Assembly: GCA_041654355.1 (NCBI GenBank) | Contig: JBAZDQ010000008.1 | Location: forward strand, 1 to 64,000 | Length of the DNA stretch: 64,000 nucleotides | Reading direction: 5' to 3' | Source: DMER64 sp041654355 | GTDB taxonomy: Bacteria; Bacteroidota; Bacteroidia; Bacteroidales; UBA932 | Shown: in pieces, positions 9,928 through 20,200 of the stretch | Position numbering within the stretch: the first letter of the stretch is position 1 | Layout: every line of letters begins with the position of its first letter | The notes under the pieces: generated by a model | Databases searched by the model: none | Told to the model about the DNA's origin: nothing | Seen by the model: only the letters and a program-made list of their open reading frames with translations | Made by a program: the position numbers and the translations under genes

Positions 9928-11553
9928 ATGAATCGTATTAAACAAATATTTAGTCTTGCCATCGGACTGTCATTACTTGTTTCCTGCGTGGATCTGGATA
10001 CGGCTCCCCAGGGAGGGACTGTAACTTCCGAACAGAAGCAAATGGTGGCCGAAATGAACCCGGCAGCAATTGAAGCTGAACTGGCCGGCCTTTCTACCTC
10101 TATGTTCGGATCCAACAACGTATTTTCTGGTAGCGGCAGGGCAGATGACTTCGGTTTTCCCGCATGCGCACTCTCCTGGGATTGCCAGAGCGCCGATATG
10201 GCGTCACCCGATGACGGTTACAACTGGTTCTCTGTAGCCTGCAGTTATGAGAACAGGACATATACCTATGCTAATACCCGTTTGCAATGGGATCCGTTCT
10301 ATAAGAACATTTACATTGCCAACAATATCATTAAGACAATTCCTGCCGATGTGGAGGGTGAAACCACTAAAGCATACCGCGGAATTGCTTTGGCCTTCAG
10401 GGCTTGGGATTATATGAACCTGGTTCAGAACTTCCAGTTCAAATACAAAGGACATGAAAGCGATCCTTCCGTTCCCCTCGTTACGGAAGAAACCACTGCT
10501 GAACAAGCCGCTGCCAATCCCCGTGCTGCAGTTAGTGATGTTTATGATTTGATTATGAGCGACTTGAATGAGTCAGTAGCTTTGCTTGAAACATACGATC
10601 GTGGTAGTGACAAAACCATGCCGGATAAGAGCGTAGTATTGGGTCTCAGAGCCCGTGCCAATCTTCTGATGGAGAACTGGTCAGCTGCTGCTGCCGATGC
10701 AGCTGCCGCCCGTCAGGGATATGGATTATTGAGCAAGGACGGAGCCAGCAAACCGGGTTTCAATGACGCAGATGATTCCAACTGGATGTGGGCTTTAATA
10801 ATAGGTCCGGACCAGACCAACGGTGATTTGGCTTCCTGGCCTTCCCAGCTTTCTTCACTGACCGGTTACGGTTACACAACGGCCGTAGCTGTATGGAGAA
10901 CCATCAATGTATTGTTATACAGTAAAATTCCTGCAGCGGATGTCAGAAAAACCTGGTGGGTGGATGAAAACCTGCATTCTGATATGCCTTCCTATCCGGC
11001 AGGATACGGAAATGACTGGGGATTCAATCCTTACACCAACATCAAATTCGCCAACTATTCCAATGACTGGGGTATTGATGACACTAATGGTGGTGACTGG
11101 TGCATTATGCGTGCCGAGGAAATGTTGCTCATAGAAGCAGAAGCCAAAGCCATGAGCGGAGATCTGGCCGGTGCCAAATCCCTGCTACAGGATTGGGTGA
11201 CTACATACAGGAACCCTGAATACCAATCTTATGCTTCTACAGCCGCTGAATTCCAGAATGAAGTATGGTTCCAGCGCCGCGTGGAATTGTGGGGTGAAGG
11301 TTTCGGTTTCTTTGACCTGCAGCGCCTTAACAAACACATGGTTCGTTTCAACACCCGTATTCCCGACACCAACCATGACGACAACTTCCGTTTCAACCTG
11401 GCCAATGACCATATGGTTCGTTTGTTGACTATCCCGCAGAGGGAGATCAATGCCAACAACGGAATTGATGAATCGGACAACAACCCCGGGCAATCCCTGA
11501 TACCTATTGGAATGGGTGCAGGCGCCGGGTTATTGGACGGAGTAACTGACTAA
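9928..11553 (+). CDS. SusD/RagB-family surface lipoprotein (pair 1)
   Basis: Substrate-binding lid of the SusC partner directly upstream. I chose the ATG at 9928 (541 residues) because it gives a clean lipoprotein signal with Cys20 (LLVSC) and shares the upstream string AACGAAT with the next gene's start; an ATG at 9898 would add 10 residues before the signal. The mature part is helical and TPR-like, with SusD features such as AFRAWDYMNLVQNFQ and, near the end, RRVELWGEGFGFFDLQRLNK, the usual RxxExxxEGxRxxDLxR-like C-terminal motif. Ligand is unknown. Confidence 0.92.
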   Translation: MNRIKQIFSLAIGLSLLVSCVDLDTAPQGGTVTSEQKQMVAEMNPAAIEAELAGLSTSMFGSNNVFSGSGRADDFGFPACALSWDCQSADMASPDDGYNWFSVACSYENRTYTYANTRLQWDPFYKNIYIANNIIKTIPADVEGETTKAYRGIALAFRAWDYMNLVQNFQFKYKGHESDPSVPLVTEETTAEQAAANPRAAVSDVYDLIMSDLNESVALLETYDRGSDKTMPDKSVVLGLRARANLLMENWSAAAADAAAARQGYGLLSKDGASKPGFNDADDSNWMWALIIGPDQTNGDLASWPSQLSSLTGYGYTTAVAVWRTINVLLYSKIPAADVRKTWWVDENLHSDMPSYPAGYGNDWGFNPYTNIKFANYSNDWGIDDTNGGDWCIMRAEEMLLIEAEAKAMSGDLAGAKSLLQDWVTTYRNPEYQSYASTAAEFQNEVWFQRRVELWGEGFGFFDLQRLNKHMVRFNTRIPDTNHDDNFRFNLANDHMVRLLTIPQREINANNGIDESDNNPGQSLIPIGMGAGAGLLDGVTD

Positions 11554-11588
11554 ACATTTAAGAAATTTTGAAATTTAATGAAACGAAT

Positions 11589-12461
11589 ATGAAAAAAATA
11601 AGCAAAATATTAATGTTTGTGGGACTCTCTGTTTTGTTGGTTTCGGCATGTACCGAAGATCCGATCGTCAGAGAACCTTCTCCCAATGAAAATCCGTACG
11701 GCGTATATTTTTTGCCTTCCAATACGCTTGACATCACGGTTCAATCCGATGCCACCAGCGTTACCTATACGGTTGGACGTCTGAATACTTCCGGATCCAT
11801 TTCAGTTCCGCTGACTTCGGAAAGCGATGCTGTATTCACCGTAGAACCCACAGTGTCGTTCTCGGACGGAGAACAGTTTGCTCAGTTCCAGGTTACTTTC
11901 AATCCGCTCCCCTCTGATCCTTCAACAGTAAAGATCAGGATTGATGATGAATATGCCGCCTTATACGGCCCGGGACACAACGAGTTCGTTGGCAAAATAA
12001 AAGCCATTAACTGGGTTTCCCTGGGTATTGGACAATTCTTTGATTCATTCTTATACCTTGACGTAGTTGATGTAGAGGTTCTGAAGGCTGAAGGATTCAA
12101 CCAATACCGTATCATAGATCCTTATCCTGTTGCTCTGGTTAGCCAGGACAGCTGGTATGGAGGTCCCAGGGCCGAAGAAATTGAATTCTGGGTAACTTCC
12201 GGCGGCACAGTTGCCTGGGATGCTTTCTGGTACATTGGACTGAACTACGCAGCTACTGAAGGTCAGCCTATTAAAGCTTACCTGCCTTCTGCATTGGCTG
12301 CTTCACAGGCTCCAAACGATGCGAACAGCAAGTTCCTGACCGACAAGATCGTCTTCTTCAATCCGTATTATTACATAGACGGTTTGGGTGGTTACGGCCT
12401 CCAAGATGTTTACTTATCGTTACCGGGAGGTCCGGACTTGTACGAATATCTGGAACTATAG
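11589..12461 (+). CDS. Surface lipoprotein, third gene of SusCD operon 1
   Basis: 290 residues from the ATG at 11589, with a lipoprotein signal and Cys21 (VSAC). An upstream ATG at 11568 would precede the signal awkwardly. Residues 35-135 form a beta-rich domain (YTVGRLNTSGSISVPL, VEPTVSFSDGEQFAQFQV, VKIRIDDEYAALYGPG) that resembles Calx-beta or immunoglobulin-like modules. I do not recognise the remainder. By position it is comparable to SusE/SusF or auxiliary surface binders of SusCD systems, so an accessory substrate-binding role is inferred. It is the last gene before a strong terminator at 12481. Confidence 0.75.
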   Translation: MKKISKILMFVGLSVLLVSACTEDPIVREPSPNENPYGVYFLPSNTLDITVQSDATSVTYTVGRLNTSGSISVPLTSESDAVFTVEPTVSFSDGEQFAQFQVTFNPLPSDPSTVKIRIDDEYAALYGPGHNEFVGKIKAINWVSLGIGQFFDSFLYLDVVDVEVLKAEGFNQYRIIDPYPVALVSQDSWYGGPRAEEIEFWVTSGGTVAWDAFWYIGLNYAATEGQPIKAYLPSALAASQAPNDANSKFLTDKIVFFNPYYYIDGLGGYGLQDVYLSLPGGPDLYEYLEL

Positions 12462-12480
12462 AAGTTCTTAACTTAAAAAG

Positions 12481-12515
12481 AAGGAGGATGGCGTTAACGT
12501 CATCCTCCTTTTTTT
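12481..12515 (+). terminator. Rho-independent terminator of SusCD operon 1
   Basis: The arms AAGGAGGATG (12481-12490) and CATCCTCCTT (12501-12510) pair, and the palindromic CGTTAACG between them extends the stem. A run of seven T at 12509-12515 follows. This is the strongest terminator in the window. It separates the SusCD operon from the subtilisin gene. Confidence 0.9.
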
Positions 12516-12518
12516 GGT

Positions 12519-12526
12519 TACCTTTG
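12519..12526 (+). promoter_or_regulatory. -7 promoter element of the subtilisin/PorV-like operon
   Basis: TACCTTTG is a full match to TAnnTTTG and lies immediately after the terminator T-run, 24 nt before the ATG at 12551. No clear -33 TTTG is seen at the expected spacing, which falls inside the terminator stem. Confidence 0.5.
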
Positions 12527-12550
12527 CAGCCATTAGTAATTGAAGATCCC

Positions 12551-15118
12551 ATGCGTTATTCTTTTTTGATTTTATGCATTTTGTCGCTCATTGCAGGATG
12601 TGCCCGGGTGTCCGCACCTGTAGATAATGATGATCACAATCCCATTGAACAGGTTTCCGAAACAATCTATTCCCGGACAGTCAGAATCAGGGTAACCGAG
12701 GAACTTGCGGCCGGCCGGGCCGTTTTGGATTCTTACGGGGCTGCTAGAACGTTTCCGTGCAGCGGAAGATTTGAAGAACGTACACGGCTTGCAGGATTGC
12801 ACCTTTGGTATGATATTGAAGTGGATGAAAATGTACCCCTTACAAAGGCAACAAGGGATATTGCTCAATTGGACGGGGTTCAGGTTGTAGAGAACGTCCC
12901 AAAAACAAAAAGGATGGATCTGCCGTTTGATGATCCCATGTTGGCTGATCAATGGCATTATAAAAATGAGGGATCCGTTAAAGGACAGGTTGCCGGATCG
13001 GATATCAATGTATATGATGCCTGGAGTATTACCACGGGAGATCCCGGTGTAATAGTGGCCGTGATAGACGGTGGGGTAGATTTTGACCATGAAGATCTGA
13101 AAGACAATATGTGGGTGAATATCCCTGAGTTCAATGGAGAACCCACTGTGGACGACGATAATAACGGGTACGTGGATGATATTTACGGGTATAATTTTGT
13201 GTCGCAAAGCCAGTATGTACGGGCCGAGAATCACGGAACGCACGTGGCCGGAACCATTGCGGCCAAAAACAACAACGGAATAGGGGTCTCCGGTATTGCC
13301 GGAGGCGACGGTACAACAGATAGCGGTGTAAGGTTGATGACATGCCAGATATTTGACGATTATACCCAGAAAAATCCTGATGGAGCACAGGCAATAAAAT
13401 ATGCGGCTGATAATGGGGCTGTCATTTGCCAGAATAGCTGGGGGTTTTCGGATATTGATTATTTACCGCAATCTTCCAAAGAAGCCATAGACTATTTTGT
13501 GGCCAACGCAGGTATAGATGAATACGGCAATCAGTCAGGTCCCATGAAAGGCGGGATCGTGATCTTTGCCGCCGGGAACGATTATTCCACTGTGGCTTTT
13601 CCGGCTTCATACGACGCAGTTTTTTCCGTAGCTGCCATAGGCGCCGATTACAAACGGGCCTATTATTCCAACTACGGGGAATGGGTTGATGTTTCTGCTA
13701 CCGGGGGAGACGCCAAGAAAGGATGGCTCATCCGCAGTACTTTGATAGATGATACATACGGTGATTTACAAGGAACATCCATGGCGTGTCCGCATGTTTC
13801 AGGTGTTGCTGCTTTGGTGGTTTCGCATTTTGGAGGAGAAGGCTTTACCAACGAAATGTTGTGGGATATTTTACTTGCAGGAGCACGTGATATCACCTCT
13901 TATAATCCGGATTTTGAGGGATTGCTGGGAAAAGGACTTATAGATGCTGCCGCTTCTTTAAACCAAAGCAGCAAACACGCTCCGGACAAAGTAGAAGAAC
14001 TATGGACAACCGTACAATCCAATAACATAATATTACACTGGGTAGTACCTGCCGATCCGGACAGCGACAAGGCGTACGGGTACCATATATATTACGGGAC
14101 CGTGTCACTTGAGGGACTGGACGTTACGGATCTTCCCGCGGGAGTGACAGAAACAACCACCAAAACAGGGTTGCTCAATGTAGGCGATACTTTGCATCTA
14201 ACCCTAACAGGATTTGATTTTGGGACTGCCTACAATTTCAGGGTGGATGCGTATGATTTTTCCGGGAACCGTTCCGATTTGTCTGACCAGGTTACGGCGG
14301 TAACCGAACAAAACTCGGATCCTGTTATTACGGCCATGGATGGCAACTCGGTTATTCTTAAAATGTACGAGCAAAAAACGCTCCGGTTCTCGGTATCGGA
14401 CCCCGACGGCCACCCGTGGACCTATGCTTTTGAAGGCGGTTCTCAGGCCGCCAAAGCAGCACGGAGCAATGATGTGATTACCGTTACATTTACAGGGAAT
14501 AAAGCTTCTGAAGGCCGGTATAATGCCTTCCTGGAAGTGGAGGACACATTTGGCGGATTGTCATCACAGAGTATAGAATATGAAATATTATCCAATACGC
14601 CGCCACATGTTACGGGAACTCCTGCTGATGTTTATTTTGGCAGTATAGGGACGGTAAATACGATGGATCTGGATAAGTATTTTACAGATGATGACGGCGA
14701 AACATTACATTATTCAATTTCTTTTCAGAACAATGCCGTTGCTTCCGGTACGGTGGATAACAACAATCTAAATCTAAAAGCTAAAGGCTACGGATTAACA
14801 CGTGCTACCGTGACAGCCTCTGATATTATGGGAGAAAAATGCAGCGTGACATTCCTTGTGCTGACACGCGACGGCAGCCAGGAAGTGGATCTTTTCCCTG
14901 TCCCCGTTACCGATATACTCAATGTAAGACTGGGAATTGATACTACGGCACAACTTACCTTAAGCGGGGCTGCCGGTGCAGTGGTATATCAAGCAGAACA
15001 TGTTATTACTCCTTTTCAGCCTGCACAACTTGACTTGGGAACGCTGAGCGGCGGTGTTTATACCCTGGTCATTACATACAATAATACACAGATAACCCGT
15101 TCCATAGTGAAATTGTAA
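12551..15118 (+). CDS. Secreted S8 (subtilisin) peptidase with T9SS-like C-terminal domain
   Basis: Serine endopeptidase predicted to act at or outside the cell surface. From the ATG at 12551 it has 855 residues. The N-terminus looks like a lipoprotein signal with Cys17 (LIAGC). A propeptide-like region follows (about 40-125), then the S8 domain with the triad Asp173 (AVIDGGVD), His228 (NHGTHVAG) and Ser410 (GTSMACPHVSG). Next come a fibronectin-III-like domain (about 475-590) and two cadherin-like segments. The last 75 residues (VDLFPVPVTDILNV ... LSGGVYTLVI ... SIVKL) match the type A T9SS sorting domain pattern. A lipobox together with a T9SS signal is unusual. A PorV-like gene follows 2 bp later. 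Confidence 0.92.
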   Translation: MRYSFLILCILSLIAGCARVSAPVDNDDHNPIEQVSETIYSRTVRIRVTEELAAGRAVLDSYGAARTFPCSGRFEERTRLAGLHLWYDIEVDENVPLTKATRDIAQLDGVQVVENVPKTKRMDLPFDDPMLADQWHYKNEGSVKGQVAGSDINVYDAWSITTGDPGVIVAVIDGGVDFDHEDLKDNMWVNIPEFNGEPTVDDDNNGYVDDIYGYNFVSQSQYVRAENHGTHVAGTIAAKNNNGIGVSGIAGGDGTTDSGVRLMTCQIFDDYTQKNPDGAQAIKYAADNGAVICQNSWGFSDIDYLPQSSKEAIDYFVANAGIDEYGNQSGPMKGGIVIFAAGNDYSTVAFPASYDAVFSVAAIGADYKRAYYSNYGEWVDVSATGGDAKKGWLIRSTLIDDTYGDLQGTSMACPHVSGVAALVVSHFGGEGFTNEMLWDILLAGARDITSYNPDFEGLLGKGLIDAAASLNQSSKHAPDKVEELWTTVQSNNIILHWVVPADPDSDKAYGYHIYYGTVSLEGLDVTDLPAGVTETTTKTGLLNVGDTLHLTLTGFDFGTAYNFRVDAYDFSGNRSDLSDQVTAVTEQNSDPVITAMDGNSVILKMYEQKTLRFSVSDPDGHPWTYAFEGGSQAAKAARSNDVITVTFTGNKASEGRYNAFLEVEDTFGGLSSQSIEYEILSNTPPHVTGTPADVYFGSIGTVNTMDLDKYFTDDDGETLHYSISFQNNAVASGTVDNNNLNLKAKGYGLTRATVTASDIMGEKCSVTFLVLTRDGSQEVDLFPVPVTDILNVRLGIDTTAQLTLSGAAGAVVYQAEHVITPFQPAQLDLGTLSGGVYTLVITYNNTQITRSIVKL

Positions 15119-15120
15119 CC

Positions 15121-16053
15121 ATGAAAAAAAGCATCATCATCTTTACGGCCCTTTTCTTTTCAAGCCTTACCATACATACTTCTGCACAGACGTTATCACT
15201 GCTTAATATATTGCCGGATGCCAGGATGCTTGCCATGGGCAATACAGGGGTTGCACAGCCGGCTTCTTCGTTTTCGCTCTATGCCAACTCAGCAGCTGCA
15301 GCTTTAACGAAGGACAGGATGTCTTTTGCCGCTTCATACGGAATGTGGCAGCCGGGTGTTCAAAACAACCGCCTGATGGGAGGGGCCGGGTTTGTCCGCC
15401 TGGGAGAACGTATTGCGGTTACTGCCGGGACCCGTTTTTTTACCTATCCAAAGGTTACGTTTTACGATAACAACGGGTATGCTAAGGGGACATATAAACC
15501 CCTGGAATATTCAGCTGATTTGGGAATCGCATTCAGGATAGTCCCCGGACTTGCTGTCTCAGCAAACGTTCATTACCTGTCATCCGATATGGGAACGGGA
15601 CAAAAAGGCAGTGCATATTCGGCGGATATCGGCCTTATGTATACTTTTTCCGGACTCAGGGCAGGTCTTACGGCCACACATCTGGGGTCAAAGATGGACT
15701 ACGGATACGGTGCCTATGAATTGCCTGCTTCCATAAATGCCGGTTTGGGTTACCAGCTTGAATTTGGAAATAATCATTCCCTTTCACCTATAGTAGAAGT
15801 CTCATACCGCTTGCCTGAGAACCGCAGCGGAATTGTAGCAGGTGCCGGGATCGAATATGCTTTTATGAAAATGATATATGTAAGAGCGGGTTACCATTTG
15901 GGCAACCAAACGATTTCAGAACCCTCGTATTTTAGTGCTGGTTGCGGCGTTTCTTTTGCCGGGGTGGCTTTGGACTTTGTTTATCTCCTGGCAGATGAAA
16001 ATTCGCCTTTAAAGAACACCATGCAGCTTTCGTTGGGATGGACTTTACGGTAA
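15121..16053 (+). CDS. PorV/PorQ-like outer-membrane barrel protein
   Basis: 310 residues with a signal peptide (1-22) and, just after it, ILPDARMLAMGNTGVA, the N-terminal signature of PorV/PorQ-type FadL-like barrels. PorV is the T9SS component that carries cargo from the translocon to the attachment complex. It lies 2 bp behind a protease with a T9SS-like sorting domain, so the pair may be a cargo with its dedicated shuttle; this is inference. It could instead be PorQ-like or a generic barrel. Its 3' end overlaps the convergent TlpA-like gene by 9 bp. Confidence 0.78.
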   Translation: MKKSIIIFTALFFSSLTIHTSAQTLSLLNILPDARMLAMGNTGVAQPASSFSLYANSAAAALTKDRMSFAASYGMWQPGVQNNRLMGGAGFVRLGERIAVTAGTRFFTYPKVTFYDNNGYAKGTYKPLEYSADLGIAFRIVPGLAVSANVHYLSSDMGTGQKGSAYSADIGLMYTFSGLRAGLTATHLGSKMDYGYGAYELPASINAGLGYQLEFGNNHSLSPIVEVSYRLPENRSGIVAGAGIEYAFMKMIYVRAGYHLGNQTISEPSYFSAGCGVSFAGVALDFVYLLADENSPLKNTMQLSLGWTLR

Positions 16054-17067
16054 AAAAGATTTCAGGATATTTTCCAGTTTATCAAACGGTATTTTTCGTT
16101 TTACGATCTTTCCCTGTTGATCTATAAGAACACATAGGGGCAACGTGTTGATTTCATAATAAGGGATTATGGGTGTAAACGTGCCTTTAAGGTCCGATAT
16201 CTGGATCCAGGGGAGGCGGTCTTCCTTAATGGCGTGAATCCATTCGCCGCGGATGTCATCCAGGGACACACCTATTATTTCCAGGCCTTTTTGATGGTAC
16301 ACCGTATACAGGTCTTTGATCAGGGGATTCAGTTCACGGCTCTTGTCGTTGCATCCTGCCCAAAAGTAAAGCAACGTTATTTTATTTTTTGAAAAAACCG
16401 AGTCTATTGTTACCCTGTTTCCTTCTGGATCTTCCATTTGAAATATGTGGGCGGGATTCCCGGGATCCAGAAATTTCTTCTGATGGATCAGGTCTTCAAT
16501 TATTTTCAGATTGACGTTATTTCTAAATGAGGGATCTGCCCGGAATCTGTCCAGTTTCTCCTTCACATGGGATGTTTCTGTCATCGTTTTTGCTTCTTCC
16601 GTAAGCAAATCCAGAGCAAAAGCTGACAAGGGTTTCTCCATAGCCAGGGAGCTTTTCACACTATCAATATAAACTTGCGAGACTCCCGATCTTTTGAGGG
16701 AATCCAAATAGAAAATAATCTGCCTGGTTTCCCCTCCTTTTATAACGGAGTTTTTAAGGTCATCGCCCTGTGCCGTAATTTTATATGTGTCGTTTTCCAG
16801 GTAAAAAAGTATGAAATCATCAAGCCCCTTAATACGTATAGTAGCGTTTCCCGGAGTATTGATCGCTCCCCGGAAAATGAATTTTCCGTTGCGTACAGGG
16901 ACAGTATCAGCAAATGTTTCGTAACGTGATAAGGTATGCAGCCAGGCTTCCCCCTTATTCAAAGCCGGATGATCCCCGGTGATCTTAACTGAAATGATGA
17001 ACTGTTCCTGCTCAGGAACACATCCCGGGACCATCAGAAATAGTAAAATAATCAGGATCTGTTTCAT
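16045..17067 (-). CDS. TlpA-like lipoprotein with a degenerate thioredoxin active site
   Basis: 340 residues. The lipoprotein signal ends at Cys16 (MVPGC), followed by a DUF4369-like beta domain (about 22-115), a helical linker, and a redoxin/AhpC-TSA fold from about 205. The active-site stretch reads FWAGCNDKSREL: Cys239 remains, but the second cysteine of CxxC is missing. It may therefore act as a single-cysteine reductant or isomerase, a peroxidase-like protein, or have no redox role. A TATCTTTG box ends 4 nt before its ATG. It sits between the subtilisin/PorV-like pair and the second SusCD pair. Confidence 0.85.
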   Translation of the reverse strand: MKQILIILLFLMVPGCVPEQEQFIISVKITGDHPALNKGEAWLHTLSRYETFADTVPVRNGKFIFRGAINTPGNATIRIKGLDDFILFYLENDTYKITAQGDDLKNSVIKGGETRQIIFYLDSLKRSGVSQVYIDSVKSSLAMEKPLSAFALDLLTEEAKTMTETSHVKEKLDRFRADPSFRNNVNLKIIEDLIHQKKFLDPGNPAHIFQMEDPEGNRVTIDSVFSKNKITLLYFWAGCNDKSRELNPLIKDLYTVYHQKGLEIIGVSLDDIRGEWIHAIKEDRLPWIQISDLKGTFTPIIPYYEINTLPLCVLIDQQGKIVKRKIPFDKLENILKSFLP

Positions 17068-17071
17068 GGAA

Positions 17072-17079
17072 CAAAGATA
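17072..17079 (-). promoter_or_regulatory. -7 element giving a predicted leaderless TlpA-like mRNA
   Basis: On the minus strand TATCTTTG, a full match to TAnnTTTG, is separated from the ATG at 17067 by only 4 nt, so transcription should start at or next to the A of ATG. No convincing -33 element was seen. Confidence 0.5.
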
Positions 17080-17197
17080 ATAAATTTAAAAAACCTTGTC
17101 AGCATTGGCTTTCAATATGTAAGTGAAACCCGTTTATCGCTGCAATATTTTATAAATTGGGTGTCCTTACATTTTTAAAATCAACTTATTATAAAAA

Positions 17198-17229
17198 ATT
17201 GTTCTTTATGATAAATTTCTATAAATTTG
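17198..17229 (+). promoter_or_regulatory. Promoter of the second susC/susD operon
   Basis: TTG at 17199-17201, a 20-nt spacer, then TAAATTTG at 17222-17229, a full match to TAnnTTTG. Predicted start is near 17235, with a leader of about 40 nt. The rest of the 209-bp gap (17068-17276) is A/T-rich, and nothing else was recognised in it. Confidence 0.65.
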
Positions 17230-17276
17230 AAGTATAATCCACATAACCTAATTCATTTAACCTAAATTTACTAAAG

Positions 17277-20200
17277 ATGAAAAAAACCAAAACAATCCTG
17301 ACCTGCTTGTTTCTGGGTTTCTGTTCCATTGCCCTGGCACAGAATATCCAGGTAACTGGTAAGGTTACGGATGCGGTTGACGGTCAGCCGCTCCCCGGTG
17401 CTACTATCCTTGTACAAGGAGAACGCACCGCATTTATTACCGACAATGACGGTAATTATACCCTCACATGTACTCCCGATGCTGTTTTAATATTCAGTTA
17501 TGTGGGATATGTGAGTGTGGAAGTATCCGTAAACAATCGTTCATTAATCAATGTAGAGATGCGTGCTGCTAATGTGCTGGATGAAGTCATCGTTACTGCA
17601 CTTGGTATTACACGGGAAAGAAAGTCCATAGGGGCAGCTATTCAGGACGTCAAGGCAGAAGAGATCACAAAGTCAGGTCACCTGAACGTTTCTTCCGCAC
17701 TTTCCGGACGTGTTGCCGGTATGCAGGTGACACAGGCAGGTGGTGCCATTGGCGCTTCCTCCCGTATTGTGGTCAGGGGGAACTCTTCATTGAGCGGAAA
17801 CGAACCCTTGATTGTGGTGGATGGTATTCCCATTGCCAACGATAATTATATGACAGGTGCCGTTGACTACGGTTCCGGATTATATGACATCAATCCGGAA
17901 GACATAGAAAACATTTCAGTTCTAAAAGGAGGTTCAGCTGCTTTGTACGGAATGCGCGCCGGTAACGGTGTAGTCCTGATCACGACAAAATCCGGAAAGG
18001 CAGCCAGGGAAGGGTTGACCGTTACTTACAACGGCAGTATTACCATGGACAATGTATATAACCTGCCTCCCCTTCAAAACCTGTACGGGCAAGGGTACGA
18101 AGGAGCTGAATATGAATTTGACAGAAGCGGGTACAACGGCACATATTCCGACTGGGTTTACAATGAGCTGGGCTATAATGATTTGTCAGGCTACTTTGGA
18201 GCCGATGAAAGCTGGGGACCCCGTCTGGATATTGGTCTGAATATTCCCCAATGGGACAGTCCCTATAATAATGGTGTTCACCAGGCAACGCCCTGGGTTT
18301 CTCATCCTGATAACATCAAAAGTTTCTTTGATACCGGATATTCCCAAAGCCACAATATTTCAGTGGTAACCAAAACCAACAGAACTTCAACTCGTGCCTC
18401 CCTGGGAATCAGGGATCAAAAAGGAACATTACCCAATACAGATCAGAAAAGGGTTTCTGCTCAAATGAGTACGAATGTAGATATAAACAAATATCTGGCG
18501 TTTGACCTGAGTATGAATTATACCAGAACTCAAAGCAATAACCTTCCGCAAGGGTCTTATAATGCAGGTAACCCTCTTCAGTCACTGCTGCAATGGTTCG
18601 GTCGCCAGGTAAATATGGAATCTTTAAAGAATTTGTACGATAAGGGCAATGATCCTTATACCGGTATGCCTTACAGCTGGTGTCCGGATTACCATCAGAA
18701 TCCTTATTATTCCATGTATTACAATACGAACAGTTTTGAACGCAACCGATTCTTCGGAAAAACTTCTTTGTGGATTAAGCCTACCAGCTGGCTGAAGTTT
18801 GAAGGTCGCGTAGGTTACGATTATTATGACACGTATACCAAACAAGTAGTACTGTACCATACGGATTATCCGGATGGCGGTTTTTGGTCACATAACCGGA
18901 AAAACGCAGAACTTAACGCAGACTTTCTGGCTTATTTTGACAAAACTTTCGGGGATAATGTATTAAGTGTCAATGCTGTTTTGGGGGCTAATTACAGGGA
19001 TCTGAATTATCAGACTTCTTCTCTTACAGCCGAGGCTTTGATAGTGCCGGGCCTGTTTACCATATCCAATGTCGCCGGTAGTCCGGGCACAAGTATGGGC
19101 GGATCTCACATACGTGAAAATTCGGTTTATGCCAACTTGTCTCTGGGTTTCAAAGGGATGTTGTACATAGATGCCTCGGCACGTAACGACTGGAGTTCCA
19201 CCATCGCCGATCCTTTCTTCTACCCGTCTGTTTCCGGCAGCTGGATCGTTACCGAGACTTTCCCTGTTCTCAAAGGATCCGTGCTGGAATTTCTGAAGTT
19301 GCGAGGAGGCTGGGCAAAAATTGGAGCAGCAACTTCCGCATATCAAACAGACAGGTATTATTCTTCGGCAGGATACAATATTCATGGTGCCGGACAGTTC
19401 TACAATCCCACAACGTATCCGCCGGCAGGATTAAGGCCTGAATCTGTTGTAACGGCTGAAGTAGGTTTGGAAGCCCGGTTTTTTGACAACCGTCTGGGAT
19501 TTGATGTGGCATTGTACAACAAAAATACCACAGACCAAATTCTTTCTGCTGATGTTTCACGATCTACGGGCTACAGCTCAATGAAAATTAACGCAGGTGA
19601 GATCAACAACAAGGGTCTTGAGATCCAGTTGATGGCTACTCCTGTCAGAACAGGTGATTTCCAATGGAACATCACTCTTAACTGGGCAAAGGACCAAAGC
19701 AAGATCATTTCCCTATATGAAGATGAAGCCACTCAGCAGCTTATTGAAACTTACAATATCGGTTCATCGTGGTCAGTTTACACACAGGCACGCAAAGGGG
19801 AACCCTGGGGCGCCATCTACGGAACGGGATCCGTTACCGATGATGACGGCAATATTATAGTTGGAGCTAACGGAAGGGCCAAACGTGAAGCCAAAGTGCT
19901 TGGTAATGTCAATCCCGACTGGACGGCCGGTCTGCATATGGACTTCCGTTGGAAAAACCTTTCTGCTGGCGTCATGTTTGATTTCCGTAAAGGCGGGGAT
20001 GTGTTCTCGGTATCGCAGATGTTTGGTACCTACACGGGTATTTACGAATATACAGCAGCCAACGGTGTACGTGAAAATGGTGTAATTTTCGGTAAAGACA
20101 TTTTGACTGACCGGAATTTTGTGAAAGAAGATGGTTCGGTCAATGACATAGTGGTTGCTCCGACTTCTGCTTTCTCCGATTTCTACAGCAACCGTTCTTA

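Noticed and set aside
12572..13243. Antisense frame of 223 codons opposite the subtilisin
   Set aside because: It lies over the signal, propeptide and catalytic Asp region of the S8 gene and has no features of its own.
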